Positions 21,290 to 33,762 of a stretch of 64,000 nt of DNA are shown piece after piece (the first letter of the stretch is position 1; each line of letters starts with the position of its first letter). The position numbers were made by a program, and so were the translations under genes. The notes under the pieces are model-generated. The model did not search any database and was not told where the DNA came from. It saw only the letters and a list, made by a program, of their open reading frames with translations. Source of the DNA: Butyriboletus loyo (Eukaryota > Basidiomycota > Agaricomycetes > Boletales > Boletaceae); NCBI GenBank assembly GCA_038093515.1, contig JBBPSI010000011.1:62001-126000 (forward strand), in the 5' to 3' direction.

Positions 21290-23409
21290 TCATGATGCTG
21301 GCCGCCGTTCCCGCTCTCTACTCTTTACTCCTGGCCCAAACCGTTCTTGGAAATTAATCAACTCCTCCATCAGCTCCTCCATCATCCTCATGGTTGACTG
21401 TTGAGCGGTCGGGTCAACCAAAACGGGTTTTGTCGGTGCTAATTCACCCGCAGGTGGATCAGCGATGTCGTCAGCGGGATTGACAACCATTATGGATGAT
21501 CCTCGACCCTCACAGTAGGCCCCTCCCGAGTCACGATCGCCAGGGACAGACAAATCAGCGAGGATGTCGCCCGTCCCAGAGGTGCTGCTCTTCAAGGCTC
21601 TTTCCAATGCCTCCCTCCGACGACCACGATCGAGCGCGCCTGCCTGCTCCCTGCCCACCCACTCCACAAGGGCGCGAACACGCTTATTCATGTCCCCGAC
21701 GCTCATGCGTTTGCTCGGCCACTTGACCTTGACCCCCCTCTCCATTGTCCTCTCCAGAGACTCTCTGCCACCAGGACCAATAGCCAGACTGCGGACTTCG
21801 AGGGGGCGCGGTATGTCCGTTGGGAGCATGTGTTCAAGGTGGGCCAGATAGTCTGGCAAGTTCCATGACGTAAAGAGAGGTTGTTGGGAAATTGCATACG
21901 CATGGGAATTGCGATATGCACGAGAGTTCTCGGCAGCACTGCCTGTCGCCCCTCCTGTCCCAGAGTGATTTCGCTTGTTCGAACAGTCCTGAGGCCCACT
22001 TCCCGGCGCGTGAGAGGATGGAGGCGGGCGTTTTGGCGTAGGACCAGCTTTGCCGCGGCTCGTTTGGGTCGATCGCTTGCTCGGTCCGGTCCCTGGGTCA
22101 ACGTCACGTGAGTAGGCAGACCGTTGGCTCGGACACATACCTTCGTCACCCTCGCCGGAAACGACAGCATCGTGGTGCGTAGGGACCGCCTTGCGTGGAC
22201 CACCTCGCCGATTGCGCGAATTTCCCGATTTTCCACCTGCGGAGCGTTTCGCAGGCGCTGGTAGCTCTTCCGGCACAACGCTGGCGGCTGCATCAGCACC
22301 ATCCGACGCGCTCGACGCCGATCTGGTACGCTTCTTGGGAAGACTGCAGAGCAGTATGAGCTATAGTTAGATCTTGGAGTGGCAGGCTGAACGCACAGTT
22401 CGTCCTCCCCGCGCTTTCGTTTCTTCCGACCACTCGACTCGTCATCAGGCACTTCACTTTGGCCACTCGTGCAACCATTCACACCGGGCTTTGGGGGATC
22501 TACAGCTGCCGCTTCTGCGGCGGTTGCTTCAATAAGCTCTTTCAAGCTTTCATCGAATGCAGCATCACGACTATTCATCGTATTACGTCTCTTGGGGGGT
22601 TTGAGTAGATGAGTGGGAGAGTGAGAACGAGAGAGGCGAGAAGTTGTGTTGCGTGAGTGGGTTGACGATTCACGGGCTTTCTTCGCTAGCCGCCTGGTAG
22701 AAGTGAGGTTAAGGCGCTGATGATAGGCGCTGATGAAGAGACACACTTGAGAAGATCTTGGTGACGCTCTGGTTTGCACTGTTCACAGTAGTAGTCGGCT
22801 GCTGCTGCGAGTTGGGCTTCCGACTCGAAGCCCATACAAAGACCGTGTTGCCAAACATTGCATGTTTCACATTGTACCATGAATTCACCACCTTCGGCAT
22901 CATCCTCTGGAGTGGATGATGGATGAGGATGCGGAACTGGGAGAGGGAGCTGGGGACGGACCGTTCATACCGCATATGCAACGCGTGATACCCTGTTCTT
23001 CCGCGTCGTCGTCCTGAGGCTCGGCCGTACCCGCAGAGGCAGAAGAGTGTTTGGAAGGGACGGGTTCGGCTAGTTGATCCATCGAAGGGGGTTTCTCCTT
23101 CTCCTTGCCTTTGCGTTTTGACCTGCCATTAGAGTTGGCATGGTTGGAGGCGCTGCCATTGGATTGAGGGTTCTTGTTGGGGATGGGGTCGTCGATATCC
23201 TCCTGCTTTGGACGTTTTGTGCGGGCATTTGGGTTGTTGTTTGGTGGAGCGGAGCGGGTAGATGAGTCCTTGGTTCTTGATGTCGACTCTGGGGCAGGGG
23301 AGTCCGGGGATTTGGAGGTGCTTGCGGATGCAGAAGGTGCAGAGCGTCTTCCCGAGCGACGGGTTTCGCGTGGAGAGAGAGGCGGTCCCATCGTCGCTGC
23401 CTGGGCCAT
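21290..23409 (-). CDS. PHD-finger protein, Cti6-like (Rpd3L histone deacetylase complex)
   Basis: Begins MAQAATMGPPLSPRETRRSG; a long disordered Ser/Lys-rich region contains KRKGKEKEKPPSMDQLAEPV. The PHD finger is split by an intron: TRCICG, then MVQCETCNVWQHGLCMGF, then DYYCEQCKPERHQDLL (Cys4-His-Cys3 pattern complete). Downstream are Lys/Arg-rich linkers (SGRKKRKRGEDEL), then LFTSWNLPDYLAHLEHMLPT, and a C-terminal helix MRMMEELMEELINFQERFG, which resembles the end of Cti6 proteins. In yeast Cti6 reads H3K4me3 and joins the Rpd3L repressor. The PHD finger is certain; the Cti6 assignment rests on overall layout. The 5' end faces ILV1 across a shared 593-base promoter region. Confidence 0.8.
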
Positions 23410-24002
23410 GGCTGAGAGCAAGGTCAAGTCTAGTACAAGCACATCCTCTCTATATTTATTTAGGGCTGGCAACTCTTACTTTACATCTCACTTTCACTTC
23501 CTCTCCTCGTTGCCCTCCTCGTCGCCTTCCCCGACCCCTCCCTCTTTCGACGTTCCCGTATGGTATCGCACGACCGCGGTCCGAGCGTCCAAACTCGGTC
23601 TCGTCGCGATCAGGCGCGGGTGTGGCCTGCGCCGACAGCTCTGACAGTCTCGCTTGCGTAACCGATCTTCCCCCGACAGACACGACCAAGGCTCTCAATG
23701 GACGCTGGACACGCCAGCGAGGACGCTCTCATCGCTGACGATTCCCGCTGGGGCGCGGCGCCGCACATCGCACTTATCTTGCTGCACGTGACCTAACTGT
23801 ATCACGCGTACTCGAGCGCGTTCGTGGCCGTCGCCGACGATGCGCACAGCGGGGTCGTCTACTAGGTACCGTGCGAGTAGTGTCGCTGTCATATAGTCCT
23901 TGCCCGCTCAGGCATGGAGGATGGTTGTGACTGGATCACCGAGCTCGGGAGTTACCGGATTCGGGCAATGACCAACAGATTAATCAGGTCTTCCTCTTCT
24001 CC
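23410..24002. promoter_or_regulatory. Divergent promoter region of the Cti6-like gene (-) and ILV1 (+), with a CACGTG E-box
   Basis: 593 bases between two start codons, GC-rich in the middle. A perfect CACGTG palindrome lies at 23785-23790, about 210 bases upstream of the ILV1 start. CACGTG is bound by Cbf1/bHLH factors in fungi. I found no TGACTC (Gcn4-type) site. Open frames crossing this stretch have no recognisable domain. Function is inferred. Confidence 0.35.
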
Positions 24003-25932
24003 ATGGCTGCCACCACCGCCATCCTCGAATACTCCTCACATGCGCCAGACCCTCTTGCCTACCCCTCTCTCGCTGCCCACTATCTTCTCGCCTCCAATGA
24101 ACCCGATTATCTCCGTCTTATCCTCACGTCAAAAGTCTACGAGATACTGAAAGAGACACCCCTCGTCTTCGCCCCAAATCTCAGCGCAAAACTAGGAAAT
24201 CAGATATGGCTCAAGCGTGAAGATCTCCAAGAGGTCTTTAGCTTCAAAATTCGCGGTGCCTACAACTTCATGGCAAACATTCCCGAAGAAGACAGATGGA
24301 AGGGTGTCATCACGTGTAGTGCCGGTTAGTGTGCGTACCCTGCATACGCAACCATCCCTTGCGGTGTCGTCGCCGAGCGTGCTCACTGGTGTATGTCCAT
24401 CCATCGCAGGCAATCACGCTCAAGGTGTTGCCCTCTCCGGAACAAGACTCGGTATACCATGTACCATCGTCATGCCAAAGGGGACCCCATCCATCAAGGT
24501 CACCAATGTCCAACGTCTAGGTGCAAAGGTCATCCTTCATGGATCCGACTTTGACGAGGCCAAAACAGAGTGTGCTCGTCTTGCTGCTGCACATGGCCTT
24601 GCTTTCGTCCCGCCTTATGATGACCCTTTGGTCATCGCCGGCCAGGGCACCACTGCCATGGAAATTCTCAAACAATTGCCTGATTCCGACAACCTGGACG
24701 GTATTTTCGCTGCTATTGGTGGTGGCGGTTTGGTTGCTGGCATCGCCGAATACGTCAAGCGCATCGGAAACCCAAAAACCAAAATATACGGCGCAGAAAC
24801 TATCGATGCGGACGCCATGTATCAAAGTTTGAAGAAAGGACACCGTGTAACGCTAGGTGAAGTTGGCCCATTCAGCGACGGCACGGCTGTCCGACTGGTC
24901 GGCGCAGAGCCATTTCGCATTTGTCAGCGGCTCTTGGACGAAATCGTTCTTGTCGACAATGACGAGCTTTGTGCTGCGATCAAAGACATCTTCGAGGGTA
25001 AGTCCCCAAAGCTGGCGTGCATCATACTTTGTTCCGATGGTCATTTCTTCGTGGCAGAAACTAGATCGATCACCGAGCCAGCAGGGGCGCTCGCTCTTGC
25101 TGGATTGAAGCACCATATCATCACCAACAAACTGATCGGTGCTCAACAAAAATTCGTTGCGGTTATCAGTGGTGCGAACATGAACTTTGATCGTTTGCGA
25201 TTCGTTGCCGAGCGTGCAGAACTCGGTGAAGGTCGAGAAGCTTTGTTAAGTGTTGAAGTTCCTGAGAAACCCGGCAGGTACATTCTCATCATTATTCTGT
25301 CATCACCCCTTCATAGTCTTGAACATAGTTACTTTGCACTCCACTCGATCATACACCCCCGATCTATCACGGAATTTATCTACCGGTACAACTCGCCAGA
25401 TGTTGCACACATCTTCCTCTCATTCAAGCTTGAGTCCTCTTCACGGACGAAAGAAGTGTCAGCAGTGCTAGACGCTATTCGACGACAAGGATTCAAGGGA
25501 TTTGACATTAGTGACAACGAGATGGCTAAGAGCCATACAAGGTATATGGTGGGGGGATGCGCCGTTGTACCTGACGAACGTCTATTTAGATTTGGTGGGT
25601 CTAAAACCTTCACTGCTCCTGAGTGTTCAAACGCGATTTGCAACCTCCAGAGTTTCCCGAGCGTCCTGGGGCACTGCGCAAGTTCTTGGAGGGCCTTCAA
25701 CGAGGATGGAATATCTCTTTGTTCCACTATCGTAACCATGGCGCAGGTCAGTCGTTCGCGTCGGAGCCGATGTCACTACTTACCTCGCACCCTAGACCTT
25801 GGCAAGGTGTTGACAGGTATTCAGGTACCTCCTCAAGATTATGATCAGTTCCAACAATTTTTGGACAAGTTGGGATATCATTATGTGGAGGAAACGAATA
25901 ATGAAGTATACAAGCGATACCTTAGAGGCTGA
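24003..25932 (+). CDS. ILV1: Threonine dehydratase (threonine ammonia-lyase, biosynthetic)
   Basis: Catalyses the PLP-dependent deamination of threonine to 2-oxobutanoate, the first committed step to isoleucine, normally in mitochondria. The PLP lysine sits in [14 protein letters not shown]. The [17 protein letters not shown] loop (joined across an intron at 24325) binds the cofactor phosphate side, and [14 protein letters not shown] is the Gly-rich loop. [13 protein letters not shown] sequence ([17 protein letters not shown]) leads to two ACT-like regulatory domains: [19 protein letters not shown], then [18 protein letters not shown] and [20 protein letters not shown]. The end is EVYKRYLRG, as in the family. 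Several introns interrupt the ACT region. No clear presequence precedes [10 protein letters not shown], so a short upstream exon is possible. Confidence 0.94.
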
Positions 25933-26013
25933 ATGGGTAGTGGGATCCATCGGTAGTTCATAACACGTACTTGCTTGGTTTGTAGAGAGTGGGAAACTCA
26001 GAATTCGACAACT

Positions 26014-26539
26014 ATGCCAGTCCCCGTCGTTCGCATTGCTACACGACATTTCCGCCATCATGCCCGCACGCTCTTCGTCTCTACTCTGAGTGCGTCGTCC
26101 GACCCATGGCCGCTTCCTCACACTCCCCAGCATCTCTCCAGCACGACCACGCCTACTGACATACCCGCTCCTGAACCTCTTCCCCGCCCAAATGAATCAT
26201 TCGAAACAACGCGTGCACGCCTTCTCTATCAGTCACGGAAGCGCGGCACGCTCGAGAGTGACCTGCTGCTGAGCACCTTTGCCCGAGACCACCTCCCTAC
26301 CATGACTCGTGCTGATTTATCCGAATACGACAAGGTGCGTGCTCTCTCCAGCCGTCTTTGCGCTCTTCACGGACATCCCTTGACAGTTGCTCGATGAGCC
26401 CGACTGGGACATATACTACTGGTCGACAGGCAATCGCACGCCGCCCGAGCGATGGTCCAACTCCCCCATCTTGGAGAAACTTAAAGTGCATGCAAAGAAC
26501 GAGGGAAAGGTCGTGCGGAAGATGCCTCCTCTGGAGTAA
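26014..26539 (+). CDS. SDH5: Succinate dehydrogenase assembly factor 2 (SDHAF2/Sdh5/Emi5)
   Basis: Two exons joined at about 26335/26390. Arg/His-rich presequence ([20 protein letters not shown]) and a Pro-rich linker precede the core: [63 protein letters not shown]. The R-K-R-G-x-x-E-x-D helix and the [15 protein letters not shown] motif are the family signature. The protein acts in the mitochondrial matrix and is needed for covalent FAD attachment to SDHA. The intron falls exactly within that motif, after DK. Start is the ATG at 26014, because upstream in-frame sequence has no other good ATG. Starts 81 bases after the ILV1 stop on the same strand. Confidence 0.95.
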
Positions 26540-26911
26540 CAACTTCCACTCCAGCTGAAATTCAACTACTTAGAAGTAATAAAAACACCCGACTTGATAT
26601 CTGAGCAGACCTTATGTCCAGCTTGCGTTAGAGCAAAACAAGCTTGTATTGGTGGAACTGCACTGTTCAATGGCGACTGCGTCGTCGGTGACCTCGTGAA
26701 CTACAGCCTAAGTATCTAGTTTCTGAGTTTCTGGGAACGACTAGTATTCACAAGATTGTGAGGAGACAAGCGAGTAAGCACACGCCAAGCTTGTGGAGTG
26801 GAGTGGTCAGGTATGGTACTGCAAAGCACGGACACCAATGGTAGATCTAGACCCCGCGAAATATGCCATATGAATGGTTTGCAAAGCGGACTGATGTGAA
26901 CACACCGTGAT
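26540..26911. other. Intergenic region between convergent SDHAF2 and NDUFB3 genes
   Basis: 372 bases between two stop codons on opposite strands. No conserved frame or RNA-like structure is visible; it should hold both 3' UTRs. Confidence 0.5.
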
Positions 26912-27097
26912 TCAGTGCTTGCCATTTTGCACTTTGCCATAAAAGTTGTCAAAGAGGACATAGGCAGTGAATGCGGCCGCTGCTATCCCAAAGCCAGGAA
27001 ACATGCTGGAGAACATGGCGCGATTGGAGAAAACGGGGTGTTTCCGCCATGCTTCTCTCTTGGCCCATGGATCACGGAAAAGTGGCAGGTTGGCCAT
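26912..27097 (-). CDS. NADH:ubiquinone oxidoreductase subunit NDUFB3 (B12)
   Basis: A 61-residue protein. MANLPLFRDPWAKREAWRKH is the diagnostic DPW-x-x-R-E-x-W-R block of the NDUFB3/B12 family, followed by PVFSNRAMFSSMFPG and a single membrane helix FGIAAAAFTAYVLFDNFYG. It is an accessory subunit of the complex I membrane arm at the mitochondrial inner membrane. Start taken at the ATG directly before ANLPLF. The frame stays open upstream without another ATG, and a plausible GT-AG intron in the 5' UTR (about 27110-27170) would explain that. Length matches fungal family members. Confidence 0.88.
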   Translation of the reverse strand: MANLPLFRDPWAKREAWRKHPVFSNRAMFSSMFPGFGIAAAAFTAYVLFDNFYGKVQNGKH

Positions 27098-27396
27098 GCT
27101 GTGAGACGCGCGGACTGAGCACGACGACGAACAAGTCGAAACTTTAAGAGGTCGCACTGACCTTGTAGCGACCAGAAACGGAGTGATGAGCCATCGCTTG
27201 GCACCCGTCCACACCCAGTGACTGTTTTACTGTCACGTGCATAGCTACTTAGGGCAGGCCTATCTGGACTTTACCATTTGAACCGTCACAGCTTGCCAGA
27301 AGGCACTTTCCTTGACTTGTCTCTCTCCGCGTTTCTCCGTCTCTGCTGCCCGTCCTGAACCCTACTGGTCCATTTCCTGCGTTCTTCGACACTGCC

Positions 27397-30300
27397 ATGT
27401 CCTCAGACGAAGATTTACCGCTTACCGCCCTTGCTGGCACCAGCGGGAAGAGCTACGTCGCAGTCAATGGCAACGCTCACTCCAATGGTGGCCCAGACGA
27501 CTCTCCAATGAGCGAAGATGACATGCCTTTAGTATGTGTCCGCTCAGTGCACTATATGCTGTGTTCCCCCTGTAATTTTCCACTAGTCCCAGGCAAATGG
27601 TGTCCAGACGCTAAGTAAATCACGACCACGAAAACGTGTTGCAGCCCAAGACTCTGACAGTGAGGATGATGATGATATCCCACTTGCTTCATCGCCAGCT
27701 AAGACAACCCACTCTGTTGCCGCACGTCGCGGATCGCACGCTACCGCCGCTATTGCTTCCAATGGCAAGGTAGAGAGTGTCAGTGATGTTGCCTTGTCCA
27801 CTGTCAAGCGAAAACGTGCCCCGAATGGCAAGGTTAAAGCGCCGCCGAACAAGAAAGTCAAGAAGGAGGAGAGATCCGAGGCCATCGAGTCCTCCGCATC
27901 AGACGACGAGCCCTTGACGAAGAAGTGCTCATCAAGCAAGGTAAAGGTAAAGCCTGAAAGTGATGTGGAGATGAAGGATGTCAAGCCGAAACGAAAGAGA
28001 GCCTCGAACAAGAAGGTCAAGGAAGAAGACGCCCCTTCCGAAACCCCTCAGGCAAAAAAGAAGGGGAAGAAGAAAGAGGAAGAGGATGCCGAGGAAGTCT
28101 ACCGGTGGTGGGAGGAGCAGCAAGCCAATGGAGATGGCGAGGAGAAATGGCTGACTCTCGAGCACAACGGCGTTATATTTCCACCTCCTTATGAACCGCT
28201 TCCGTCGTATGTGAAGATGAAGTACAAAGGTCCTAGTCCGGTCGTGTCTTGCGTTTTTTCAATCAACGCTGACAATTCAACTCAGGCAAGGAGGTCGATC
28301 TCCCGTCAGAGTCCGAGGAAGTTGCCGGCTTTTACGCGGCCATGTTAGAGACAGATCATGCTCAGGACAAGACGTTCAACAAGAATTTCTTCGAGGATTG
28401 GCTTAAGGTTCTAAAAGATTATCCTCCCGTAAGCTTTGTTCGATTACTCGCGGTAACTTGAGTGGTGATTCTTTGGTAGCGCAACAAAATTAAGATAACT
28501 GAATTCGACCAATGCGATTTCAGGCCCATGTTTGAGTATTTCGAAGCAGAGAAGGCCAAGAAGAAAGCGCTGAGCGCTGCTGAAAAAAAGGAGCTCAAGA
28601 AACAAAAGGACGCCATAGAGGAAAAATATATGACGTGTCTGTTGGATGGCCGTAAGGAGAAAGTTGGGAACTTCCGCGTGGAACCTCCAGGATTGTTCCG
28701 CGGTCGTGGTGATCACCCCAAGAAAGGCGCTTTGAAAGTAAGAACCTAGGCTGATTGGGGTGCAAACCACTAATGTACGGAATAGTCCCGTGTTCGCCCG
28801 GAAGATATCACCCTTAACATCGGCGAGGGTGTTCCTATGCCTACCCCCAACATGCCTGGGAACTGGAAAGCAGTAGTGCATGATAAAACTGTGACCTGGC
28901 TTGCTAATTGGGTTGAAAATGTCAACGGCAACTATAAGTACGTGTTTTTGGCCGCGGGTAGTTCACTGAAAGGCCAGAGCGACATGTCGAAGTTTGAGAA
29001 AGCCCGTGAACTCAAGGTATAGATCCATGTCGTTCCTAACGTGAAGCACTTACCCATATTCCCTTCAGAATTACGTCGCGAGAATTCGCACAGATTATCA
29101 AGCTGATTTGAAGAGCAAGGTTATGGCTGACAGACAGCGGGCGACCGCCATGTATTTCATCGATCGACTGGCTCTCCGTGCGGGTAACGAGAAAGGGGAA
29201 GATGAAGCAGATACGGTCGGCTGTTGCTCGCTTCGCTGCGAACATGTTACGCTGGAGGCTCCCAATTTTATTGTCTTTGATTTCCTCGGTAAAGACTCGA
29301 TCCGGTACTACAACCGCGTCGCCGTTGAGGCACAGGTGTTCAAAAACATTCGCTTGTTCAAGGATAATAAGGAAGAAAGTGACAACTTGTTCGATCGCGT
29401 TAACGTAATTTGCAGTTGAGCTAATTGCCGCAAAACTAACACTGACGACTTTCTTAGACATCTCTGCTCAACAAGCATCTTGCATCATATATGAAAGGCT
29501 TAACCGCCAAGGTGTTTCGTACCTACAACGCATCCATAACTTTCCAGGAGCAGTTGGACGAGGGCACACCGAAGAATGCTACGGTGCAAGAGAAGTTGAA
29601 CGCATACAACCACGCCAATCGCATGGTCGCCATACTTTGTAACCATCAAAGGAGTGCGCCGAAGACACACGAGCAATCCATGGGCAAGATGCGTGATCGA
29701 GTAAGTATCTTGCCATGAGACTGCCATATAACATGCTTAGCTGCCGTCCAGCTCCGCGCTTTCAAGTACGATCGAATGAAGCTGCGTCACGTCCTCTTCG
29801 ATCTCGACTCCAAATACCAGAAAAATAAACTTTATGCTGATGATGAGTCTGACATAGACGATGAATGGATTGTGGAACACGAGGAATCGTTGAGGAAGAA
29901 AGATATCGAGAAAGCGGAGAAGAAATTTGCCAAAGAGAACGAGAAACTCGTCGAGGGAGGTGGCGAACCTTTGGACGATTCTGTCGTAAAAGAACGAATT
30001 GCCGTCATCGAGGCCGAATACAAAAGGCTTGTCAAGGAACGCGGGACAGCCAAGGCAGTTCTGAAGAGAGAGCGCCCCGCGGAGAAGATTGAAGAGGCTA
30101 TCCAGAAACTAGACGAGAGGATCAAGACATTCAGGCTGCAAATGGATGATCGCGAGGCTGGGAAGGAAGTTGCATTGGGCACGAGGTTGGTTGTATTCTG
30201 TATCCCTGTACTTGTGCGCTGATCCATCACTTGAAATATTACAGTAAGATCAATTATCTAGATCCTCGGTGATTAGTGTCGTGTTGTGCGCCAAAGTGGC

Positions 30301-30485
30301 TACTGATGTCCTACCAGGATTACTGCCGCATGGTGCAAAAAGCATGATGTCCCTGTCGAGAAGATATTCTCCAAGACGCTGCTTAACAAATGTAAGCGGC
30401 AACCCCTCGGTGTGAGCACTCACTGGCTAACGGTCTTGTCCAAGTCCCATGGGCGATGGAAGCGGGGGAAGACTGGAAATTCTGA
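27397..30485 (+). CDS. TOP1: DNA topoisomerase 1 (type IB)
   Basis: Relaxes supercoils through a 3'-phosphotyrosine intermediate in the nucleus. The N-terminal 200 residues are a Lys/Glu/Ser-rich disordered region with nuclear-localisation-like clusters ([27 protein letters not shown]). The core starts at [17 protein letters not shown] and [17 protein letters not shown]. It continues with [55 protein letters not shown] and [20 protein letters not shown]. The catalytic domain has [43 protein letters not shown], then a linker coiled coil. The C-terminus is SKINYLDPR with the active-site tyrosine, [19 protein letters not shown] and a final [11 protein letters not shown]. About nine exons; splice phases agree at every junction I checked. 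Confidence 0.96.
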
Positions 30486-30745
30486 GCCGAGGTCGATTCT
30501 ATATCGTTATTTATGGACTGGCCAGAGCCAAAGGACCCGACTGACACTGGCAGAACTGTTGCACGCTAATACGAGTATATATTTAATACCAAGTAGCTAC
30601 CACTAGAAAGTTTTTGTACATAGCGCGGTCGCTGCGCGTGTTTGGTCGAGTGTGTTCACCTAAACTCTTCATAAAGTGCCACAGGCTCTGCAGCCGAACC
30701 GCTTTCACGCTTTCGCCACGACCAACACGCTCCTTCCCTTGCATC

Positions 30746-32861
30746 ATGAGCAGACCAGCCGCAACGACCAACTCCGCCTTTGCAGCCCTTGCCGTCGAGG
30801 GCCTGGAGGAGTCCGACGACGAGCTCGTCCGAGAAGAACATGTCCACCCGTCGTCAGACACGTAGGACCTCTCCTTCACACTCAAATACACATACACTCA
30901 TCGCACACGAACAGAACGGAACCACGCAAGTTGTCGAAATCGCAGCTCAAAAAGCTGCAAAAACATGCACGCACAGAGAGGCGGAAACAAGCGAAAGCCG
31001 CTACCAAGACTGCAACAGCAGAGAGTTCGCCGAGGGCCACCCCTTCATTGGAGCAGTCCATCGCACATTCTGTGGTTGTCAGTGACGAGGAGGATTTGTC
31101 GTCCGAAGCAGAGAATGCACCACCTGGATCCAGCATCGAGACCGACGAGAAGGATGTTCCCCTTGCTCCAGAGCCTCCGCGACCTCGCTCTGAACTCAAC
31201 AGTGACGTTTCAACGGCTATCAAGTTGGACAGTACGTGCATGTTGTTCTGCGGCGTTTCTGTCCTGTTGATTGCCCACTCATAGCCTCAAGTCCTCCATT
31301 GGCTGAGGTACCTTCAAAACCTATAATGGAACCGCGAAAACTCACACCTCCGCAATTGCAAACGGATATCGAGCTTGCCGTGAAGACTAAACAAGATGCT
31401 CAGGAAGCTGAACGCACAAAGAAACGCCAAAATCTAGTCACGAGAACACTATGGACGTTCATTATGATCGGAGTGTTTATGGGCAAGGCTGGCCACCCTT
31501 CGTTAACAAGCCTGAATACTGACATTAGATTAGGTCTTCTGCTCATGGGTCACGCGTACATGATCATCCTTGTCATGGTATGCCAGACGTTAGTTTACCG
31601 AGAGGTCACAGCCCTCTTCTCATTGAAGGATATGTCTCCTGAAAGTGCGGAATTCGCAGTCAAGGGACATAAGGATCCATGGAGCAAAACCCTCAACTGG
31701 TACTTCTTCGCCGTGACTAACTACTTCTTATACGGTGAAAGTATCATATATTACTTTAAGGTGAGTGCTACTATACTCCGTTGTGACCTTATGTTGATGT
31801 CGTTCCGAAGCACGTAGTGTTCACTGATGGACAGCTGCTTCCATTCGCTACGAACCATCGTATGATCAGCTTCACTCTCTATACCATTGGGTTCATGGGC
31901 TTCGTACTGTCACTTAAGCGAGGTTATCTCAAGCAGCAGTTTGGCCTCTTTTGCTGGGTCCATATGAGTTTGCTCTTGATCGTGGTGTCCAGGTACGAAC
32001 GTTGCTCCGAGCAACATCCAGGTCTAAAGCGTTTGGCAGCCACTTCATCATCAACAATATCCTTGAGGGACTGATCTGGTTCTTTGTCCCTGTTTCGCTG
32101 GTCATTTGCAATGATGTATTTGCCTACATCTGGGGCATCACCCTTGGCCGTACCCCGTTGATCAAGCTCTCTCCGAAAAAGACCGTCGAAGGATTCGTCG
32201 GTGCATTCTGGAGTACTCTCATCTTCAGCGTGGTCTGGGGGTCTTACTTCATGCGGTTCAACTATATGATTTGTCCCGTCCATGACCTTGGTGTTAGCGT
32301 ATGGAGCAACGTTCAATGTATTCCCAACCCCGTCTTTATCGCTAAAGAATGGGAAATCTGGGCGCCGTTGAGAGTCTTTTTGTCACAACTCGTGCGTGCT
32401 GTACCAAATGTAGAATTCGCTGTTCGTGCGCTAACCGTGTCATCTACAGCTTGGCCGTTCCGTGACAGTCATTCCTTATGTCCCGTATCAACTTCATCTG
32501 CTTGTCTTTGCTATCTTTGCTTCGTTGGTCGCACCATTTGGAGGTTTCTTTGCTTCTGGTTTTAAACGCGCGTTTGACATCAAAGACTTTGGCCACAGCA
32601 TTCCCGGGCACGGTGGCATGACGGATCGTATGGATTGCCAGTATGTTAATTTCACCGCTGTACACCGCAAAACTCATATTTGCTAGGTTCTTGATGGGAG
32701 TATTCACCTACGTATACTACAGCAGCTTGATTCGGGAGCATCACGTCACTGTAGGATCGATACTGCAAATGATTGTCAGCGGGCTGACCATCGAAGAGCA
32801 ACTGGAGCTGATGAGGGACCTGAAGAAGTATATGCAGGGAAGAGGAATAATGACCGTATAA
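30746..32861 (+). CDS. CDS1: CDP-diacylglycerol synthase (phosphatidate cytidylyltransferase)
   Basis: Makes CDP-diacylglycerol from phosphatidate and CTP at the ER, the precursor of phosphatidylinositol, phosphatidylserine and cardiolipin. The first 200 residues are cytosolic and low-complexity ([20 protein letters not shown]). Membrane helices follow: [74 protein letters not shown] and [20 protein letters not shown] (with [14 protein letters not shown]). The C-terminal signature is complete: [20 protein letters not shown], then GMTDRMD. The tail is [17 protein letters not shown]. At least six exons. The N-terminal extension is longer than in yeast, as often seen in basidiomycetes. Confidence 0.94.
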
Positions 32862-33101
32862 TCGGAACGCTCGGTATTTTATTCAAGCAGTCCCCAATAC
32901 TATTACCCTCTCAGTAATTATCTGTTGAATGTCGATACTTGCAAATGCTCTTCGCTACCTCCAGTAATGGGTAAGCGTGTCAAACGATCGTAAATGTTTG
33001 CCTTGAGATTTTCATTGTCAGGAAAACATATTTGTAGGCAATACATGCATGCTCATAGGGGGAGTAGCGTGAAAACGGAGAGACCAGAACGTAAATGCTC
33101 C

Positions 33102-33762
33102 TTATGATCGAGGCTTTTCCTGAAAATCACGAGGATGAATGAATAGTGAACAGGTGGAGCAAGTCAAGATAACCCACCTTTTTCTCCTTCCAGAGTGCGA
33201 GGAGACCAACGCCAGATACCTTTACAACCTTGAAGCGCACACCCGGGATATCACCTTTGGCTTTACCCCTACGACCAAAACCAGAGATGAGGACTTCGTC
33301 GTTCTCGTCAACGAAATTCAGGCAACCGTCATTCTAGCACGCCAGAAACGATCAGCCACGTAGATGTAATGCACAAAGAGAACTTACAGGCACGAAGGCC
33401 GTGACTTTTTTACCGTTCTTAATTAGCTGTACACGGACACACTTGCGGATGGCGGAGTTGGGCTGCTTTGCCTCGACACCAACTTTCTCGAGGACGATGC
33501 CCTTTGCGTGTGATGATCCTCCGGTGGGGGAGGTTTTGAAGACGTTACCAAGGGCACGCTTCTTGTATGACTTGTCCGCCTATACAAACGGAATGTGAGA
33601 TCTAAGGTGGTGAGTGTTGAGTGTTTGATATGTACCCAACGGTTATCGCGACGGTCATTACGGAGTTTGCGAGCAGCTTGAAGTCCACGGGGTTTATTGG
33701 CTGGAGGTAGAGCATGTCAGTAATGGAAGCTTGTACTATCAGGTGGTCAACGTACAGCCCAT
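33102..33762 (-). CDS. RPS23: Ribosomal protein uS12 (RPS23), 40S subunit
   Basis: Decoding-centre protein of the small subunit. The exons spell [94 protein letters not shown] and [20 protein letters not shown], ending KEKKEKPRS. The K-Q-P-N-S-A loop contains the proline that is hydroxylated in many eukaryotes. Coding exon 1 is only 7 nt (ATG plus four bases), followed by a GTACGT donor; four introns in all. Family length is conserved at about 145 residues. It shares a 326-base upstream region with a divergent hydrolase gene. Confidence 0.95.
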
